Assembly: GCF_017565765.1 (NCBI RefSeq)
Contig: NZ_JAGDYP010000004.1
Coordinates: forward strand, 1 to 35,855
Length of the DNA: 35,855 bases
Direction of reading: 5' to 3'
Source of the DNA: Capnocytophaga bilenii
GTDB lineage: Bacteria > Bacteroidota > Bacteroidia > Flavobacteriales > Flavobacteriaceae
Positions 14,895-24,013 of this stretch are shown piece by piece. Below the pieces are notes generated by a model. The model was given only the letters and a program-made list of their open reading frames with translations, did no database searches and was not told where the DNA came from. The position numbers and the translations under genes were made by a program. Position 1 is the first letter of the stretch, and each line of letters starts with the position of its first letter.

Positions 14895-17800
14895 ATGCTT
14901 CTTTTCTTTAAAAACGCACAGAATACTATTTATGTGGTTGCTACTGAGGTGGCTTTGGATAACGAACAACTTGCAAAACTCAAATGGCTTTTTGGTAATG
15001 CCGAGCAGTTGCCTTCGCCTACACTCGAGGGCTTTTTTGTAGGTCCGCGTGTAGCAATGATTACCCCGTGGAGTACTAATGCCGTAGAAATAACACAGAA
15101 TATGGGCATTGAAGGAATTACTCGTATTGAGGAGTTCAGAGAGGTTGCGCAAGACTTTACCGATTTTGACCCAATGCTTTTTGAAAAATACAAAGGGCTT
15201 ACTCAGGAGAGTTTTACGATAAACATAGAGCCACAAACAACTGTAGAGATAGATAATATTCAGGCGTATAACGAGCAAGAAGGACTTTCGCTGAGCGCTG
15301 AAGAGGTTGCTTACTTAGAGCAACTATCTGAAAAACTTGGTAGAAAACTTACCGACTCGGAAGTGTTTGGATTCTCTCAAATCAACTCAGAACACTGCCG
15401 TCACAAAATTTTTAATGGTACTTTTGTTGTTGATGGTCAAGAAAAACCATCTACCCTCTTCAAACTTATTAAAAAAACTTCACAAGAACACCCTAATAAC
15501 ATCGTTTCGGCTTATAAAGACAATGTAGCTTTTGTAAAAGGCGCTACCGTAGAGCAGTTTGCTCCTAAAACAAGCGATAAACCTGATTTCTACGAAGTTA
15601 AACCCTTTGAGGCTGTACTTTCGCTGAAAGCTGAAACTCATAACTTCCCTACAACAGTAGAACCTTTCAACGGAGCCGCTACGGGCTCGGGTGGTGAAAT
15701 ACGCGACCGCCTTGCTGGAGGACAAGGCTCTTTGCCTTTGGCAGGTACTGCTGTTTATATGACTGCCTACCCTCGATTGGAAGAAGACCGCCCTTGGGAG
15801 CAAGGAATGGCAGAACGCAAATGGTTGTATCAAACCCCAATGGATATACTTATCAAGGCTTCTAATGGGGCAAGTGATTTTGGTAATAAATTTGGTCAGC
15901 CACTTATTGCGGGCTCAGTTTTCACATTCGAACACGAAGAAGGTGGGCGCAAATTAGGCTTCGATAAAGTGATTATGCAAGCAGGGGGTGTAGGCTACGC
16001 CAAAGCCTCACAAGCTATAAAACACACGCCTAAAGAAGGCGATAAGATTGTAATATTAGGTGGTGAAAATTACCGCATCGGTATGGGTGGGGCAGCTGTG
16101 TCGTCAGCCAATACAGGGGCTTTTGGCACGGGAATTGAACTCAATGCGGTGCAACGTTCTAACCCCGAAATGCAAAAACGCGCTGCCAATGCTATCCGCG
16201 CAATGGTAGAGTCTGACGAGAATCCTATTGTTTCTATACACGACCACGGCGCTGGAGGGCATTTGAACTGTCTTTCAGAACTTATTGAGGAAACCGGTGG
16301 TAAAATAGACTTAGATAAACTGCCTGTAGGCGACCCAACCCTATCGGATAAAGAAATTATAGGCAACGAATCGCAAGAGCGTATGGGCTTAGTACTGCCC
16401 GAAGAAGCTATTGCTAAACTTAAAGCCGTTGCCGACCGCGAACGTGCTCCGATGTATGAAGTAGGAGTAGTAACTTCCGACCATCATTTTAGTATCTCTT
16501 CCGAAAAGAAAAACACAAAACCTTTAGACTTAGACCTTTCAGCGCTCTTTGGTAGCTCTCCCAAAACAATAATGACCGACAAAACTGTCGCTACAACCTA
16601 TCAAGGGCTTACCTATTACCAAAGCCAGCTGCGCACTTATCTTATGCAAGTGTTGCAATTGGAAAGTGTAGCTTGTAAAGATTGGCTTACCAACAAAGTA
16701 GACCGCTGTGTGGGCGGTCGAGTAGCGCAACAACAATGTGTAGGGACATTGCAGCTGCCCCTTAGCGATGTAGGGGTAATGGCTTTGGACTATCAGGGTA
16801 AAGAGGGCGTTGCTACAAGCATAGGGCATTCGCCACTTACAGCGCTTATTAGCCCCACAGCAGGTAGCCGCAATGCTATTGCCGAAGCACTTACAAATAT
16901 TGTTTGGTCGCCTATAGAAGGTGGTTTGCAAGGAGTGTCGTTATCAGCCAACTGGATGTGGGCTTGTCGCAATGCAGGTGAAGATGCGCGCTTGTACGAA
17001 GCGGTAGAAGCGGCTTCAGATTTTGCTATACAATTGGGTATCAATATCCCTACCGGTAAAGATTCGCTATCGATGAAACAAAAATACCCTCAAGGAGGCG
17101 ATGTGATAGCTCCGGGTACTGTCATCATTTCGGCAGTAGGGCATTGCACTGATATTCAGAAAGTAGTACAGCCTGTATTTAAAAACGAGGGAGGCAATAT
17201 TTATTATATTGATTTTTCGTCAGATAACCTTAAGTTGGGCGGTTCGGCTTTTGCCCAGATACTTAATAAGATAGGTGATGAAACGCCTACTATTGCTGAT
17301 AGCAATTACTTCAAGAAAGCCTTCAATATAGTGCAAAATCTTATAAATGAAGGCAAAATACAAGCAGGACACGATATTAGTAGCGGGGGACTTATCACTA
17401 CGCTCTTAGAAATGTGCTTCGCCGATAGTACTATAGGGGCTGAGGTGAACCTTACTTCTATTGCTACTGAAAACGACCTTATCAAAGTAGTTTTTGCTGA
17501 AAATGCAGGAGTAGTGATACAAGCTAATGAAGATATTGAACCTATTTTGAAAGAAAATGCTATTAAATGGGCTAAAATAGGTAAAGTAACTACCACTCCT
17601 ACTTTGAAAATAGCTTATTTTGAGGATACTCACGAATTAGATATTGCTGAATTGCGCGATGTATGGTATCTAACTTCTTACCTATTAGACAAACAACAAA
17701 CAGCAAACGACAAGGCTACAGAGCGTTATCAGAATTATTCAGAACAGCCTCTGCAATACGCTTTCCCTGCACACTTTACGGGTGAGAAACCTGAACGTCC

Positions 17801-18563
17801 GCAAGGGAAACGACCCATAGCAGCGGTGTTGCGTGAGAAAGGTAGCAACTCCGAACGCGAAATGGCTAATGCTTTGTATTTAGCAGGGTTTGATGTAAAA
17901 GATGTGCATACCACCGACCTTATCAGTGGGCGTGAAACCTTAGAAGATGTACAATTTATCGGAGCGGTAGGAGGCTTCTCCAATTCCGATGTTTTGGGCA
18001 GTGCCAAAGGTTGGGCAGGGGCGCTTCTTTACAACGAGAAAGCTAAAAAAGCTTTAGATAATTTCTTTGCTCGTCCCGATACATTATCAGTAGGTATTTG
18101 TAATGGTTGCCAGCTATTTATGGAATTGGAGGTTATCAACCCTGAACACCCAGAACACGGAAAAATGCAACATAATGATAGCCATAAGCACGAAAGTGGG
18201 TTTGTATCGGTAGTGATTCCCGAAAACAATTCGGTGATGTTATCAAGCCTTGCAGGCAGTACTTTAGGGGTGTGGATTTCGCACGGCGAAGGTAAATTCC
18301 ACTTGCCGTTGGAAGAAAACGCTTATAATATTGTAGGTAAATACGCTTATGAAGAGTACCCTGCCAACCCTAATGGCTCAGACTATAATGCAGCTATGTT
18401 ATCCGATAAATCGGGAAGACATTTGGTAACGATGCCTCATATAGAGCGTTCGGTATTTCCTTGGCAATGGGCTTATTATCCAAATGAAAAGACGGCAGTA
18501 AGTCCTTGGTTAGAGGCGTTTATCAATGCCCGCAAGTGGATTGAGGCGCGTAATAACCAATAA
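14895..18563 (+). CDS. purL: Phosphoribosylformylglycinamidine synthase, single-chain form
   Basis: A 1222-residue cytosolic enzyme for the fourth step of purine synthesis (FGAR + Gln + ATP to FGAM). This is the large form, with PurS-like, synthase and glutaminase parts in one chain. Visible in order: N-terminal ~150 residues, then FSQINSEHCRHKIFNG near 168; ETHNFPTTVEPFNGAATGSGGEIRDR, the synthase core, near 250; HDHGAGGHLNCLSELIEETGG near 450; a second AIRS-like half with GKDSLSMKQ and AGHDISSGGL; and the C-terminal glutaminase with GICNGCQLF, where Cys1072 is the likely nucleophile. The length is normal for this form. The gene ends in a strong terminator and appears to be monocistronic. 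Confidence 0.97.
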   Translation: MLLFFKNAQNTIYVVATEVALDNEQLAKLKWLFGNAEQLPSPTLEGFFVGPRVAMITPWSTNAVEITQNMGIEGITRIEEFREVAQDFTDFDPMLFEKYKGLTQESFTINIEPQTTVEIDNIQAYNEQEGLSLSAEEVAYLEQLSEKLGRKLTDSEVFGFSQINSEHCRHKIFNGTFVVDGQEKPSTLFKLIKKTSQEHPNNIVSAYKDNVAFVKGATVEQFAPKTSDKPDFYEVKPFEAVLSLKAETHNFPTTVEPFNGAATGSGGEIRDRLAGGQGSLPLAGTAVYMTAYPRLEEDRPWEQGMAERKWLYQTPMDILIKASNGASDFGNKFGQPLIAGSVFTFEHEEGGRKLGFDKVIMQAGGVGYAKASQAIKHTPKEGDKIVILGGENYRIGMGGAAVSSANTGAFGTGIELNAVQRSNPEMQKRAANAIRAMVESDENPIVSIHDHGAGGHLNCLSELIEETGGKIDLDKLPVGDPTLSDKEIIGNESQERMGLVLPEEAIAKLKAVADRERAPMYEVGVVTSDHHFSISSEKKNTKPLDLDLSALFGSSPKTIMTDKTVATTYQGLTYYQSQLRTYLMQVLQLESVACKDWLTNKVDRCVGGRVAQQQCVGTLQLPLSDVGVMALDYQGKEGVATSIGHSPLTALISPTAGSRNAIAEALTNIVWSPIEGGLQGVSLSANWMWACRNAGEDARLYEAVEAASDFAIQLGINIPTGKDSLSMKQKYPQGGDVIAPGTVIISAVGHCTDIQKVVQPVFKNEGGNIYYIDFSSDNLKLGGSAFAQILNKIGDETPTIADSNYFKKAFNIVQNLINEGKIQAGHDISSGGLITTLLEMCFADSTIGAEVNLTSIATENDLIKVVFAENAGVVIQANEDIEPILKENAIKWAKIGKVTTTPTLKIAYFEDTHELDIAELRDVWYLTSYLLDKQQTANDKATERYQNYSEQPLQYAFPAHFTGEKPERPQGKRPIAAVLREKGSNSEREMANALYLAGFDVKDVHTTDLISGRETLEDVQFIGAVGGFSNSDVLGSAKGWAGALLYNEKAKKALDNFFARPDTLSVGICNGCQLFMELEVINPEHPEHGKMQHNDSHKHESGFVSVVIPENNSVMLSSLAGSTLGVWISHGEGKFHLPLEENAYNIVGKYAYEEYPANPNGSDYNAAMLSDKSGRHLVTMPHIERSVFPWQWAYYPNEKTAVSPWLEAFINARKWIEARNNQ

Positions 18564-18617
18564 GAATGGTAAATAAAATCTTAAAGCGATACGTTTTCAT
18601 AAGTTTAAAATTACGCT

Positions 18618-18642
18618 AAAAGGGGCTTTATAAGCCCCTTTT
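18618..18642 (+). terminator. Terminator of purL
   Basis: AAAAGGGGCTT pairs with AAGCCCCTTTT across a short TAT(A) loop, about 55 nt after the purL stop. Confidence 0.85.
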
Positions 18643-18674
18643 GTATTAATCTTTTGTTAAACTTGAAAATATGC

Positions 18675-18704
18675 TTGACAACTTACGATTTATTCGTACC
18701 TTTG
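18675..18704 (+). promoter_or_regulatory. Promoter of small RNA copy B
   Basis: TTG (18675-18677), a 19-bp spacer, TACCTTTG (18697-18704). The -7 box matches that of copy A, but the bases upstream of it differ, so the promoter has been conserved separately from the RNA. Confidence 0.75.
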
Positions 18705-18709
18705 CAACG

Positions 18710-18816
18710 CAATGAGGGTGGTAGCTCATTGTAAACTTCAAATAATAGTTTTCATAATTTAAAGTTTTGGTTGGTTAATGGAAAAGTCCGATAATTTTTT
18801 TATCGGACTTTTTTTA
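18710..18816 (+). ncRNA. Small structured RNA, copy B
   Basis: The second copy of the RNA at 6117-6224. CAATGAG (18710-18716) pairs with CTCATTG (18725-18731); the same A-rich middle and GGTTGGTTAATG follow; the terminator stem AAGTCCGATAA/TTATCGGACTT (18784-18794 with 18800-18810) is perfect. Between the 5' hairpin and the terminator the copies differ by only a base or two plus one missing A. Copy B sits between purL and a convergent cytochrome gene whose stop codon is only 7 bp beyond the RNA's end. Two near-identical copies 12.6 kb apart in unrelated contexts suggest a trans-acting or housekeeping RNA rather than a cis-element. Confidence 0.75.
18784..18816 (+). terminator. Terminator of small RNA copy B
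   Basis: A perfect 11-bp stem with a 5-nt T loop and a T7 tail. Confidence 0.85.
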
Positions 18817-18822
18817 TTGCTA

Positions 18823-19320
18823 CTATTTTATAGTTCGTAGGTATTCTAATATCTCTCGTGCTTGCTGTTCGCTAAGCCTTTGATTTAGCATTATACTACC
18901 ATATTCTTCAAATTCAGCCTTAGCAATAGGGTCTTCCTTTATCATTTGTTCGGGGTTCAGAATCATATTCATTAGCCACTCAGGGGTACGATATTCTGTA
19001 AGCCCTGCCATAGCAGGCCCTATCATTCGGCGTTTAGGCTGGTGGCAACTCATACAGTATTGTTTAAAGGTCTCTTCGCCTTTGGCAGCCATAGCAGCAT
19101 CGGGGCTGTCCGATAGAGGAGGGGTAATCGTTTTTACACTACCAATACCTTTATTAGTTTCCCAATTGGGGTATTCGGCAGGTTTGATAGTAGCCTCTTG
19201 AGTAGCTGGGGGAGTATTGGTAGCCGCTTGGCTTGCGTTGTCGGTTGGGGTGTTGTTAGTACCTCCTCCGCAGGCTGTCAGTATAGCCATTAGGGAGAGT
19301 GTTAAAAAGTGTTTTTTCAT
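18823..19320 (-). CDS. c-type cytochrome lipoprotein
   Basis: A 165-residue monoheme cytochrome c. The signal ends in the lipobox LTAC (Cys17), followed by GGGTNN and a ~50-residue Thr/Pro/Ala-rich linker. The cytochrome domain starts at about residue 80 with GEETFKQYCMSCH, in which Cys89 and Cys92 bind heme covalently and His93 is the proximal ligand. The distal Met is one of several Met residues after MIGPAMAGL. Without the Lys-acidic export signal it should face the periplasm and carry electrons there. It lies 23 bp after hemB on the same strand, so it is cotranscribed with a heme-synthesis gene. Confidence 0.88.
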   Translation of the reverse strand: MKKHFLTLSLMAILTACGGGTNNTPTDNASQAATNTPPATQEATIKPAEYPNWETNKGIGSVKTITPPLSDSPDAAMAAKGEETFKQYCMSCHQPKRRMIGPAMAGLTEYRTPEWLMNMILNPEQMIKEDPIAKAEFEEYGSIMLNQRLSEQQAREILEYLRTIK

Positions 19321-19343
19321 TTGTTGTTTTTTAGTTATCGTTA

Positions 19344-20330
19344 TTACAGTAGTTTTACAGCTTCTTTAGCAAAGTAGCTTGCGATAATATCAGCTCCGGC
19401 ACGTTTTATACTTACTAGTTGCTCCATCATCACAGCATCGTGGTCTAGCCAACCATTGGCAGCAGCAGCTTTAAGCATAGCGTATTCACCAGATACTTGA
19501 TAAACAGCTACAGGCACTTCACTCATATTTTTCACTTCGCGTACAATATCTAAGTAGCAAAGTCCCGGTTTTACCATTACTATATCAGCACCTTCTTCTA
19601 TATCCATACGAGTTTCGCGTAGTGCTTCCAAGCGGTTGTGATAATCCATTTGATAGGTTTTCTTATCTTTAGGAATATCGTTTTGGTCTACAGGGGCACT
19701 ATCTAAGGCATCGCGGAAAGGACCATAGAAAGCAGAAGCGTATTTAGCACTATAAGCCATAATCCCTACGTTTTCAAAGTTGTTATCTTCTAAGGTTTCG
19801 CGTAGGGCAAGGATACGCCCGTCCATCATATCACTTGGAGCGATAAAGTCAGCACCAGCTTGTGCGTGCGATAGAGCCATTTGGCATAGTGCATTTACAG
19901 TAGGGTCGTTTACGATTTGTCCGTTTTCTATGATACCATCGTGTCCGTAGATAGAGTAAGGGTCAAGCGCCACATCGGTCATTACCAACATTTGTGGTAC
20001 AGCGTCTTTAATAGTTTTGATAGCACGCTGCATCAATCCGTTAGGGTTAGCAGCTTCAGTACCTTTGTTATCTTTCAGGTTATCGGGTACTTTTACGAAT
20101 AGCAATACAGCTTTTAGTCCCAAGTTCCACAATTCTTTTACTTCTTTGGCAAGCAAATCGAGGCTATAGCGGTAATAGTTAGGCATAGAGGCAATTTCCT
20201 CTTTTATGCCACTTCCTTCTACTACAAAAAGAGGAACTAAAAAGTCGTCAGGGGTAAGGATGGTTTCTTTTACTAAGCTGCGCACAGTTGCACTTTGGCG
20301 CAAGCGGCGGTTACGTCTTAATGGATACAT
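19344..20330 (-). CDS. hemB: Porphobilinogen synthase (delta-aminolevulinate dehydratase)
   Basis: A 328-residue cytosolic enzyme that joins two 5-aminolevulinate molecules into porphobilinogen in heme synthesis. Schiff-base lysines are Lys196 (MAYSAKYASAFYGPFRDA) and Lys254 (VMVKPGLCYLDIVR). The metal loop reads TDVALDPYSIYGHDG (about residues 118-132), with Asp at the positions where zinc enzymes have Cys. This is therefore the Mg2+-dependent type rather than the zinc type. It sits in a minus-strand run: the esterase gene ends 34 bp upstream and the cytochrome c gene begins 23 bp downstream. The heme-uptake genes lie just beyond, so heme metabolism is grouped here. Confidence 0.97.
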   Translation of the reverse strand: MYPLRRNRRLRQSATVRSLVKETILTPDDFLVPLFVVEGSGIKEEIASMPNYYRYSLDLLAKEVKELWNLGLKAVLLFVKVPDNLKDNKGTEAANPNGLMQRAIKTIKDAVPQMLVMTDVALDPYSIYGHDGIIENGQIVNDPTVNALCQMALSHAQAGADFIAPSDMMDGRILALRETLEDNNFENVGIMAYSAKYASAFYGPFRDALDSAPVDQNDIPKDKKTYQMDYHNRLEALRETRMDIEEGADIVMVKPGLCYLDIVREVKNMSEVPVAVYQVSGEYAMLKAAAANGWLDHDAVMMEQLVSIKRAGADIIASYFAKEAVKLL

Positions 20331-20364
20331 TTTTAATAATTTATATGGTTAAATAAAATTTGCG

Positions 20365-20877
20365 TTATATATTGGCAGTGCGTATTTTATCAAAAAAGAG
20401 GCTTACCTCGCGTTTGAATATGCTGATGGGGTAACTATGCGCCATCGTATTGATAAGATGCACTTCCAGTGTTTGGTGAGGAGTTAGGTCGTTTTGTAAG
20501 ATGTTGAGAGACTGCCAAGGGTTGATAACCGTATCTTGCAGCCCAATTACTATTTGCATATAAGCTGCATAGTGCGGATTGGTAGTAATAGTAAGTGACA
20601 GTTCTTCTTTGTAAGTGAGGGCAGGGTTGAATAGCAAGCACGGTTTTAGTAGAGATTGTGCTAAGTAGTAAGCCACCAATCCGCCCGCGCTACTGCCTAT
20701 AATAGCCGTAACGTTGCGGTATTTTTCTTGTAAGAGTTCGTACAAGTTAGGTGTATTGCGATAGTCTAAATGAGGAGCGTGTATGTTGCCATAGAGCGAT
20801 AGCACAGCTCTGCGGTCGTCTTGCAGCGTGCTATCAAGCCCGTGCAAATAAAGGATTTCATTAGTTTCAGCCACCAT
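20365..20877 (-). CDS. YqiA-like alpha/beta-hydrolase esterase
   Basis: A 170-residue small alpha/beta hydrolase. It begins MVAETNEILYLHGLDST, with the oxyanion-type LHGLDS motif near residues 11-16. The nucleophile elbow GSSAGG is near 62-67 and LLFNPAL follows near 83-89. A late IGLQDTVINPW carries the likely acid Asp, and AHSYP the likely catalytic His. This matches the UPF0227/YqiA esterases, which hydrolyse short acyl esters. A longer frame from a TTG at 20907 overlaps the -7 box, so the ATG at 20877 is the start. It is the first gene of the run leading to hemB. The physiological substrate is unknown. Confidence 0.82.
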   Translation of the reverse strand: MVAETNEILYLHGLDSTLQDDRRAVLSLYGNIHAPHLDYRNTPNLYELLQEKYRNVTAIIGSSAGGLVAYYLAQSLLKPCLLFNPALTYKEELSLTITTNPHYAAYMQIVIGLQDTVINPWQSLNILQNDLTPHQTLEVHLINTMAHSYPISIFKREVSLFFDKIRTANI

Positions 20878-20896
20878 ATTTGTAGTTTTTGTTGGG

Positions 20897-20926
20897 CAAA
20901 GATACAAAATAATTATTAATAATCAA
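20897..20926 (-). promoter_or_regulatory. Promoter of the esterase-hemB-cytochrome run
   Basis: On the minus strand: TTG (20926-20924), a 19-bp spacer, TATCTTTG (20904-20897). The leader to 20877 is about 15 nt. Confidence 0.75.
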
Positions 20927-20964
20927 TGATTGATAAAGTAAAATAAGTTACCGCCGTTTATCCT

Positions 20965-21654
20965 TTATTTTAGTTCATCGCAATAAAAGCTAATACGCCC
21001 TCCGGTATCGCCTATTTCTATGCTTTCGTCATACCAACTAACGATTTGCAGTTTAAAATAACGTGCCCCATCAGCCGTACGAATAATATAAGTGTGAAAA
21101 GACGGAGTGTAAGAAGGCGGAGGGCCTGAGAATACCAACGCCTTACTTAGTAGTGTATTCGCATTGGTAGTAGTTTGCTGAGGTCCCTTATTAGGGTCAA
21201 ACCAAGGAATCCCTGTAATGTTGTGAGTTACGGTATAGCTTATCCATTCGCGTTGCGACATCGTGATAGATACGTTGTCGGTATCTACTACCCATTGCAG
21301 GTCGTGGGGCAGTTGCGATACACTTCTCCAGCGATCGTAACCCTGAAAGCCCATATCGGCAGCCCCTCCACGCCCGTTACCACTACTACCACTATTGGTG
21401 CGCAGTTTATTGCCGCAGAACGCCAAATCCCAATCCAGACGCTGTTTTTGCCCACCTTCTATAATATCAGCATTCACTTGGTAGGCATTGAATAGCTCAC
21501 CCGTACGGAGGTTGTAGTATATCCAGTCGTTGGTGATGTTATTCACATACCCCGAACGGCGCGGTAGCACCTTTCCCGTAAAAGGAGCCGCTTCGTACTT
21601 CACGCAAGCCGTGCTTAGCAAGGCTATCAGTATACTGTATAAGATTCTTTTCAT
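20965..21654 (-). CDS. HmuY-family heme-binding lipoprotein
   Basis: A 229-residue lipoprotein. The signal MKRILYSILIALLSTAC gives acylated Cys17, followed by VKYEAAP. The core matches HmuY: VNNITNDWIYYNLRTGEL ... DWDLAFCGNKLRTNSGSSGNGRGGAADMG ... RYFKLQIVSWYD ... GRISFYCDEL. HmuY proteins take heme from host hemoproteins and pass it to a TonB receptor. Several His and Met residues lie in the region where heme ligands are expected, but I cannot assign ligands without alignment. The start is the ATG at 21654, 10 bp past the receptor's stop; the longer frame would only add MIFKFVN inside the receptor gene. Here HmuY follows the receptor instead of preceding it as in the classic hmuYR order. Confidence 0.85.
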   Translation of the reverse strand: MKRILYSILIALLSTACVKYEAAPFTGKVLPRRSGYVNNITNDWIYYNLRTGELFNAYQVNADIIEGGQKQRLDWDLAFCGNKLRTNSGSSGNGRGGAADMGFQGYDRWRSVSQLPHDLQWVVDTDNVSITMSQREWISYTVTHNITGIPWFDPNKGPQQTTTNANTLLSKALVFSGPPPSYTPSFHTYIIRTADGARYFKLQIVSWYDESIEIGDTGGRISFYCDELK

Positions 21655-21664
21655 ATTTACGAAC

Positions 21665-24007
21665 TTAAAAATCAATCTCTACCTGCACAAACAGCCTTCG
21701 TCCGGCTGTAGCAGGAATGTTGAACATTGTAACCCCAGACCCTAAAGTTGAGGGAATATAGTTGAAAATATTATTAGCCCCGATGTTTAGCTTGTAGTGT
21801 TTCAGCAAGCGTTGTTGTACATTGAAGTTAAAAAGAGCATAAGCAGGCAGCTCACAACGGAAATACGCCTCTTTGCTCACGGGGCGCACCTGTGTACCTC
21901 CTCCGTATAAGGGGATTTTTTCTTTTACCGTGATGCGGTCTTGCACATCAAAAGTTTTCTTGCCCATCATACTCATCGTCAGGTTTGCCGATAGGTCGTA
22001 ATTTTCCCGATACCACTTGTATTCCAGTCCTGCGGTGGCAGCGTGTGGCGAGGTGGTATTGATGTGCAACCCCTCCGTCTTGCTTACATCCACATACGAA
22101 TAGGAAGCGTTCAGCGTCAGCGCAGGTATAATCTTCCAGCGGGTGAGCAAGTCAAAGCCTAAGAGCCGTTGTTGGCTGAGGTTGGTATATTCAAAGTTAT
22201 ACTGAAATTCGTATATCTTCCATACGCCTTCTATCTTGTCCTGAAACTGATTGATAAAAGCATTGCCAGAGATGAAGAATTTAGGCACCGCATATTCAGC
22301 CCCTACCGAAAAGTAATGATTTTTCTCAGGCTGTAGCATCTCATTGCCTATGATTTGAAACATCCCCAAGTGATCCCAATTGAAGAACAATTCCTTTATA
22401 GACGGTGAGCGGTAGCCTTTGGCGTAATTTAAGCGATACGAAAGGGCTTCGGTGGGCGAAAACTTCAAAGCTACCTTAGGCAGTGCCATCGTGCCAAACT
22501 GCAAGCTGTAATTAGTGCGTAGCCCTGCCTCCACTTGCCACTTAGGGGTAATTGTATAGGTATCCTGAAAGAAAAACTCCCATTCCTTTAAGCCCCGTGT
22601 GAGCATACGATTTGCCGCAAAACGGTCGCTGGTAAGGTCGTCCTGAAAATAGTCAATCCCCAAGATAAGGTCGTGCTTTTTGAAGTATTGCGAGGTCAGC
22701 GTCAGGCGTGGCTGCATAATCTTAGAGTCGTATACCTTTTTATCCACATCACGCCGCTCGTGTCGCTTGTAGCGTTCGTAAAAATCAGTGTGAAAAGTAC
22801 CGTGTAGCGCAAAATAGTCTTTCAGGCGATAAGAGAGTTTTAACCCTCCGGTGAAGTCTTTTGTTTGCGAAAAATAGAGGTCTTGCACCATATCATACGA
22901 GTTCATCAAAAAGCCCGTGCCGTAGAGCTGCACACTTAGGTCTTTGCTGTCGTAATACACTTTTTGCGAAGCCGAAAGGTGCTCCACCCCCTCAATACCC
23001 ATTGGCGGACGTAAGAAAGTGGCTTGCACTATGGTATCCTTACTGAGGAATGAATTAGCTTCTTTGGTATACACTTTCCTGTCGGGTTCTTTTTGGTAAA
23101 GGTAATACGCATCTTGGCTGCTAAACCACACATCTGTCTGGCTGGTGAATTTTCCTATCTTTGCCCCCGCCGATACCCACGATTGCAAGTTGGGCTTATC
23201 GGCATTCTTTTCAAACATATAGAGAAAGTCCTGCCGCTCAGGGTTGTGGTAATTGCGCTCATTCATCTCGGCGTGGCGCGAACCTACTGTAATAGCAAAA
23301 GGTTTATCTGTTTTCTTGGTGATAATATTGATAACCGCCCCTGCTGCCCGTGAGCCGTAGAGGGTAGATGAAGCCCCTTTCATCACCTCAATGCGCTCTA
23401 CAGCATGCAGGTTGAACCGCTCGTAATCTAAGTTGCCTGCCATTTCACCCGTCATACGCTCGCCGTCCATCAAAAAGAGGATATGGCGTGCATCCAAGCC
23501 CTGCATACTTATCTCGTTGCCAAAGCCCACCTTTTGTATGTTCATACCGGGGGTTTCCTGCATCAGTGCCTGCTGAATGTTGCTATAGCCTGCTTTCACC
23601 AGCTCCTGCCCCGTAATCACTTGTACTATGGTAGCTGTTTCTTTGGTAGGGCGCACAGTAGTTCCTTTTGTTTTGGCAGTGAGGGTAGTCCCTGCCAGCT
23701 GGGTAGCTTCCTCGCTCAGGTATACCGTCAGGGTATTCCCAGCGTTGAGAGTCCCTTTTAGCAAGGTGTAGCCCAACGACTGCACTGCGTAATGCAATAC
23801 ACCCCCCTTGCGCCTTTCTAGTAAGGCAACACCATTGTCATCGGCAATGCTGTGTTGCAACTTCTCGCTGTAAGCAGGCTCGGTATAGCTCACTACTGCC
23901 GCAGCTATAGGCAAGCGGGTACTCTTGTCCAGCACCCGCACTTGTACCTGTTGGGCAGTAACAATGCCTACCCATAAATATAATAGTAATGAAACAATAA
24001 TTCTCAT
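21665..24007 (-). CDS. TonB-dependent receptor, probable heme receptor (HmuR-like)
   Basis: A 780-residue outer-membrane receptor with a cleaved signal ending near TAQQ. A carboxypeptidase-regulatory-like domain covers ~20-100. The plug at ~120-235 includes IQQALMQETPGMNIQKVGFGN and VERIEVMKGASSTLYGSRAAGAVINIITKK. A 22-strand barrel fills the rest and ends in FVQVEIDF. Near residue 540 the barrel shows GYRSPSIKELFFNWDHLG ... GNEMLQPEKNH, which aligns with the FRAP and NPNL boxes of heme receptors; FRAP is recognisable (YRSP), NPNL is degenerate (NEML). With HmuY encoded immediately after it, heme or hemoprotein uptake is the best guess. The lipoprotein gene before it ends only 6 bp upstream, so they form an operon. 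Confidence 0.87.
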   Translation of the reverse strand: MRIIVSLLLYLWVGIVTAQQVQVRVLDKSTRLPIAAAVVSYTEPAYSEKLQHSIADDNGVALLERRKGGVLHYAVQSLGYTLLKGTLNAGNTLTVYLSEEATQLAGTTLTAKTKGTTVRPTKETATIVQVITGQELVKAGYSNIQQALMQETPGMNIQKVGFGNEISMQGLDARHILFLMDGERMTGEMAGNLDYERFNLHAVERIEVMKGASSTLYGSRAAGAVINIITKKTDKPFAITVGSRHAEMNERNYHNPERQDFLYMFEKNADKPNLQSWVSAGAKIGKFTSQTDVWFSSQDAYYLYQKEPDRKVYTKEANSFLSKDTIVQATFLRPPMGIEGVEHLSASQKVYYDSKDLSVQLYGTGFLMNSYDMVQDLYFSQTKDFTGGLKLSYRLKDYFALHGTFHTDFYERYKRHERRDVDKKVYDSKIMQPRLTLTSQYFKKHDLILGIDYFQDDLTSDRFAANRMLTRGLKEWEFFFQDTYTITPKWQVEAGLRTNYSLQFGTMALPKVALKFSPTEALSYRLNYAKGYRSPSIKELFFNWDHLGMFQIIGNEMLQPEKNHYFSVGAEYAVPKFFISGNAFINQFQDKIEGVWKIYEFQYNFEYTNLSQQRLLGFDLLTRWKIIPALTLNASYSYVDVSKTEGLHINTTSPHAATAGLEYKWYRENYDLSANLTMSMMGKKTFDVQDRITVKEKIPLYGGGTQVRPVSKEAYFRCELPAYALFNFNVQQRLLKHYKLNIGANNIFNYIPSTLGSGVTMFNIPATAGRRLFVQVEIDF

Positions 24008-24013
24008 CGGGTT

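Noticed and set aside
20878-20907. Longer TTG start for the esterase
   Set aside because: It too lies inside a -7 box (TATCTTTG), so it would not be on the mRNA.
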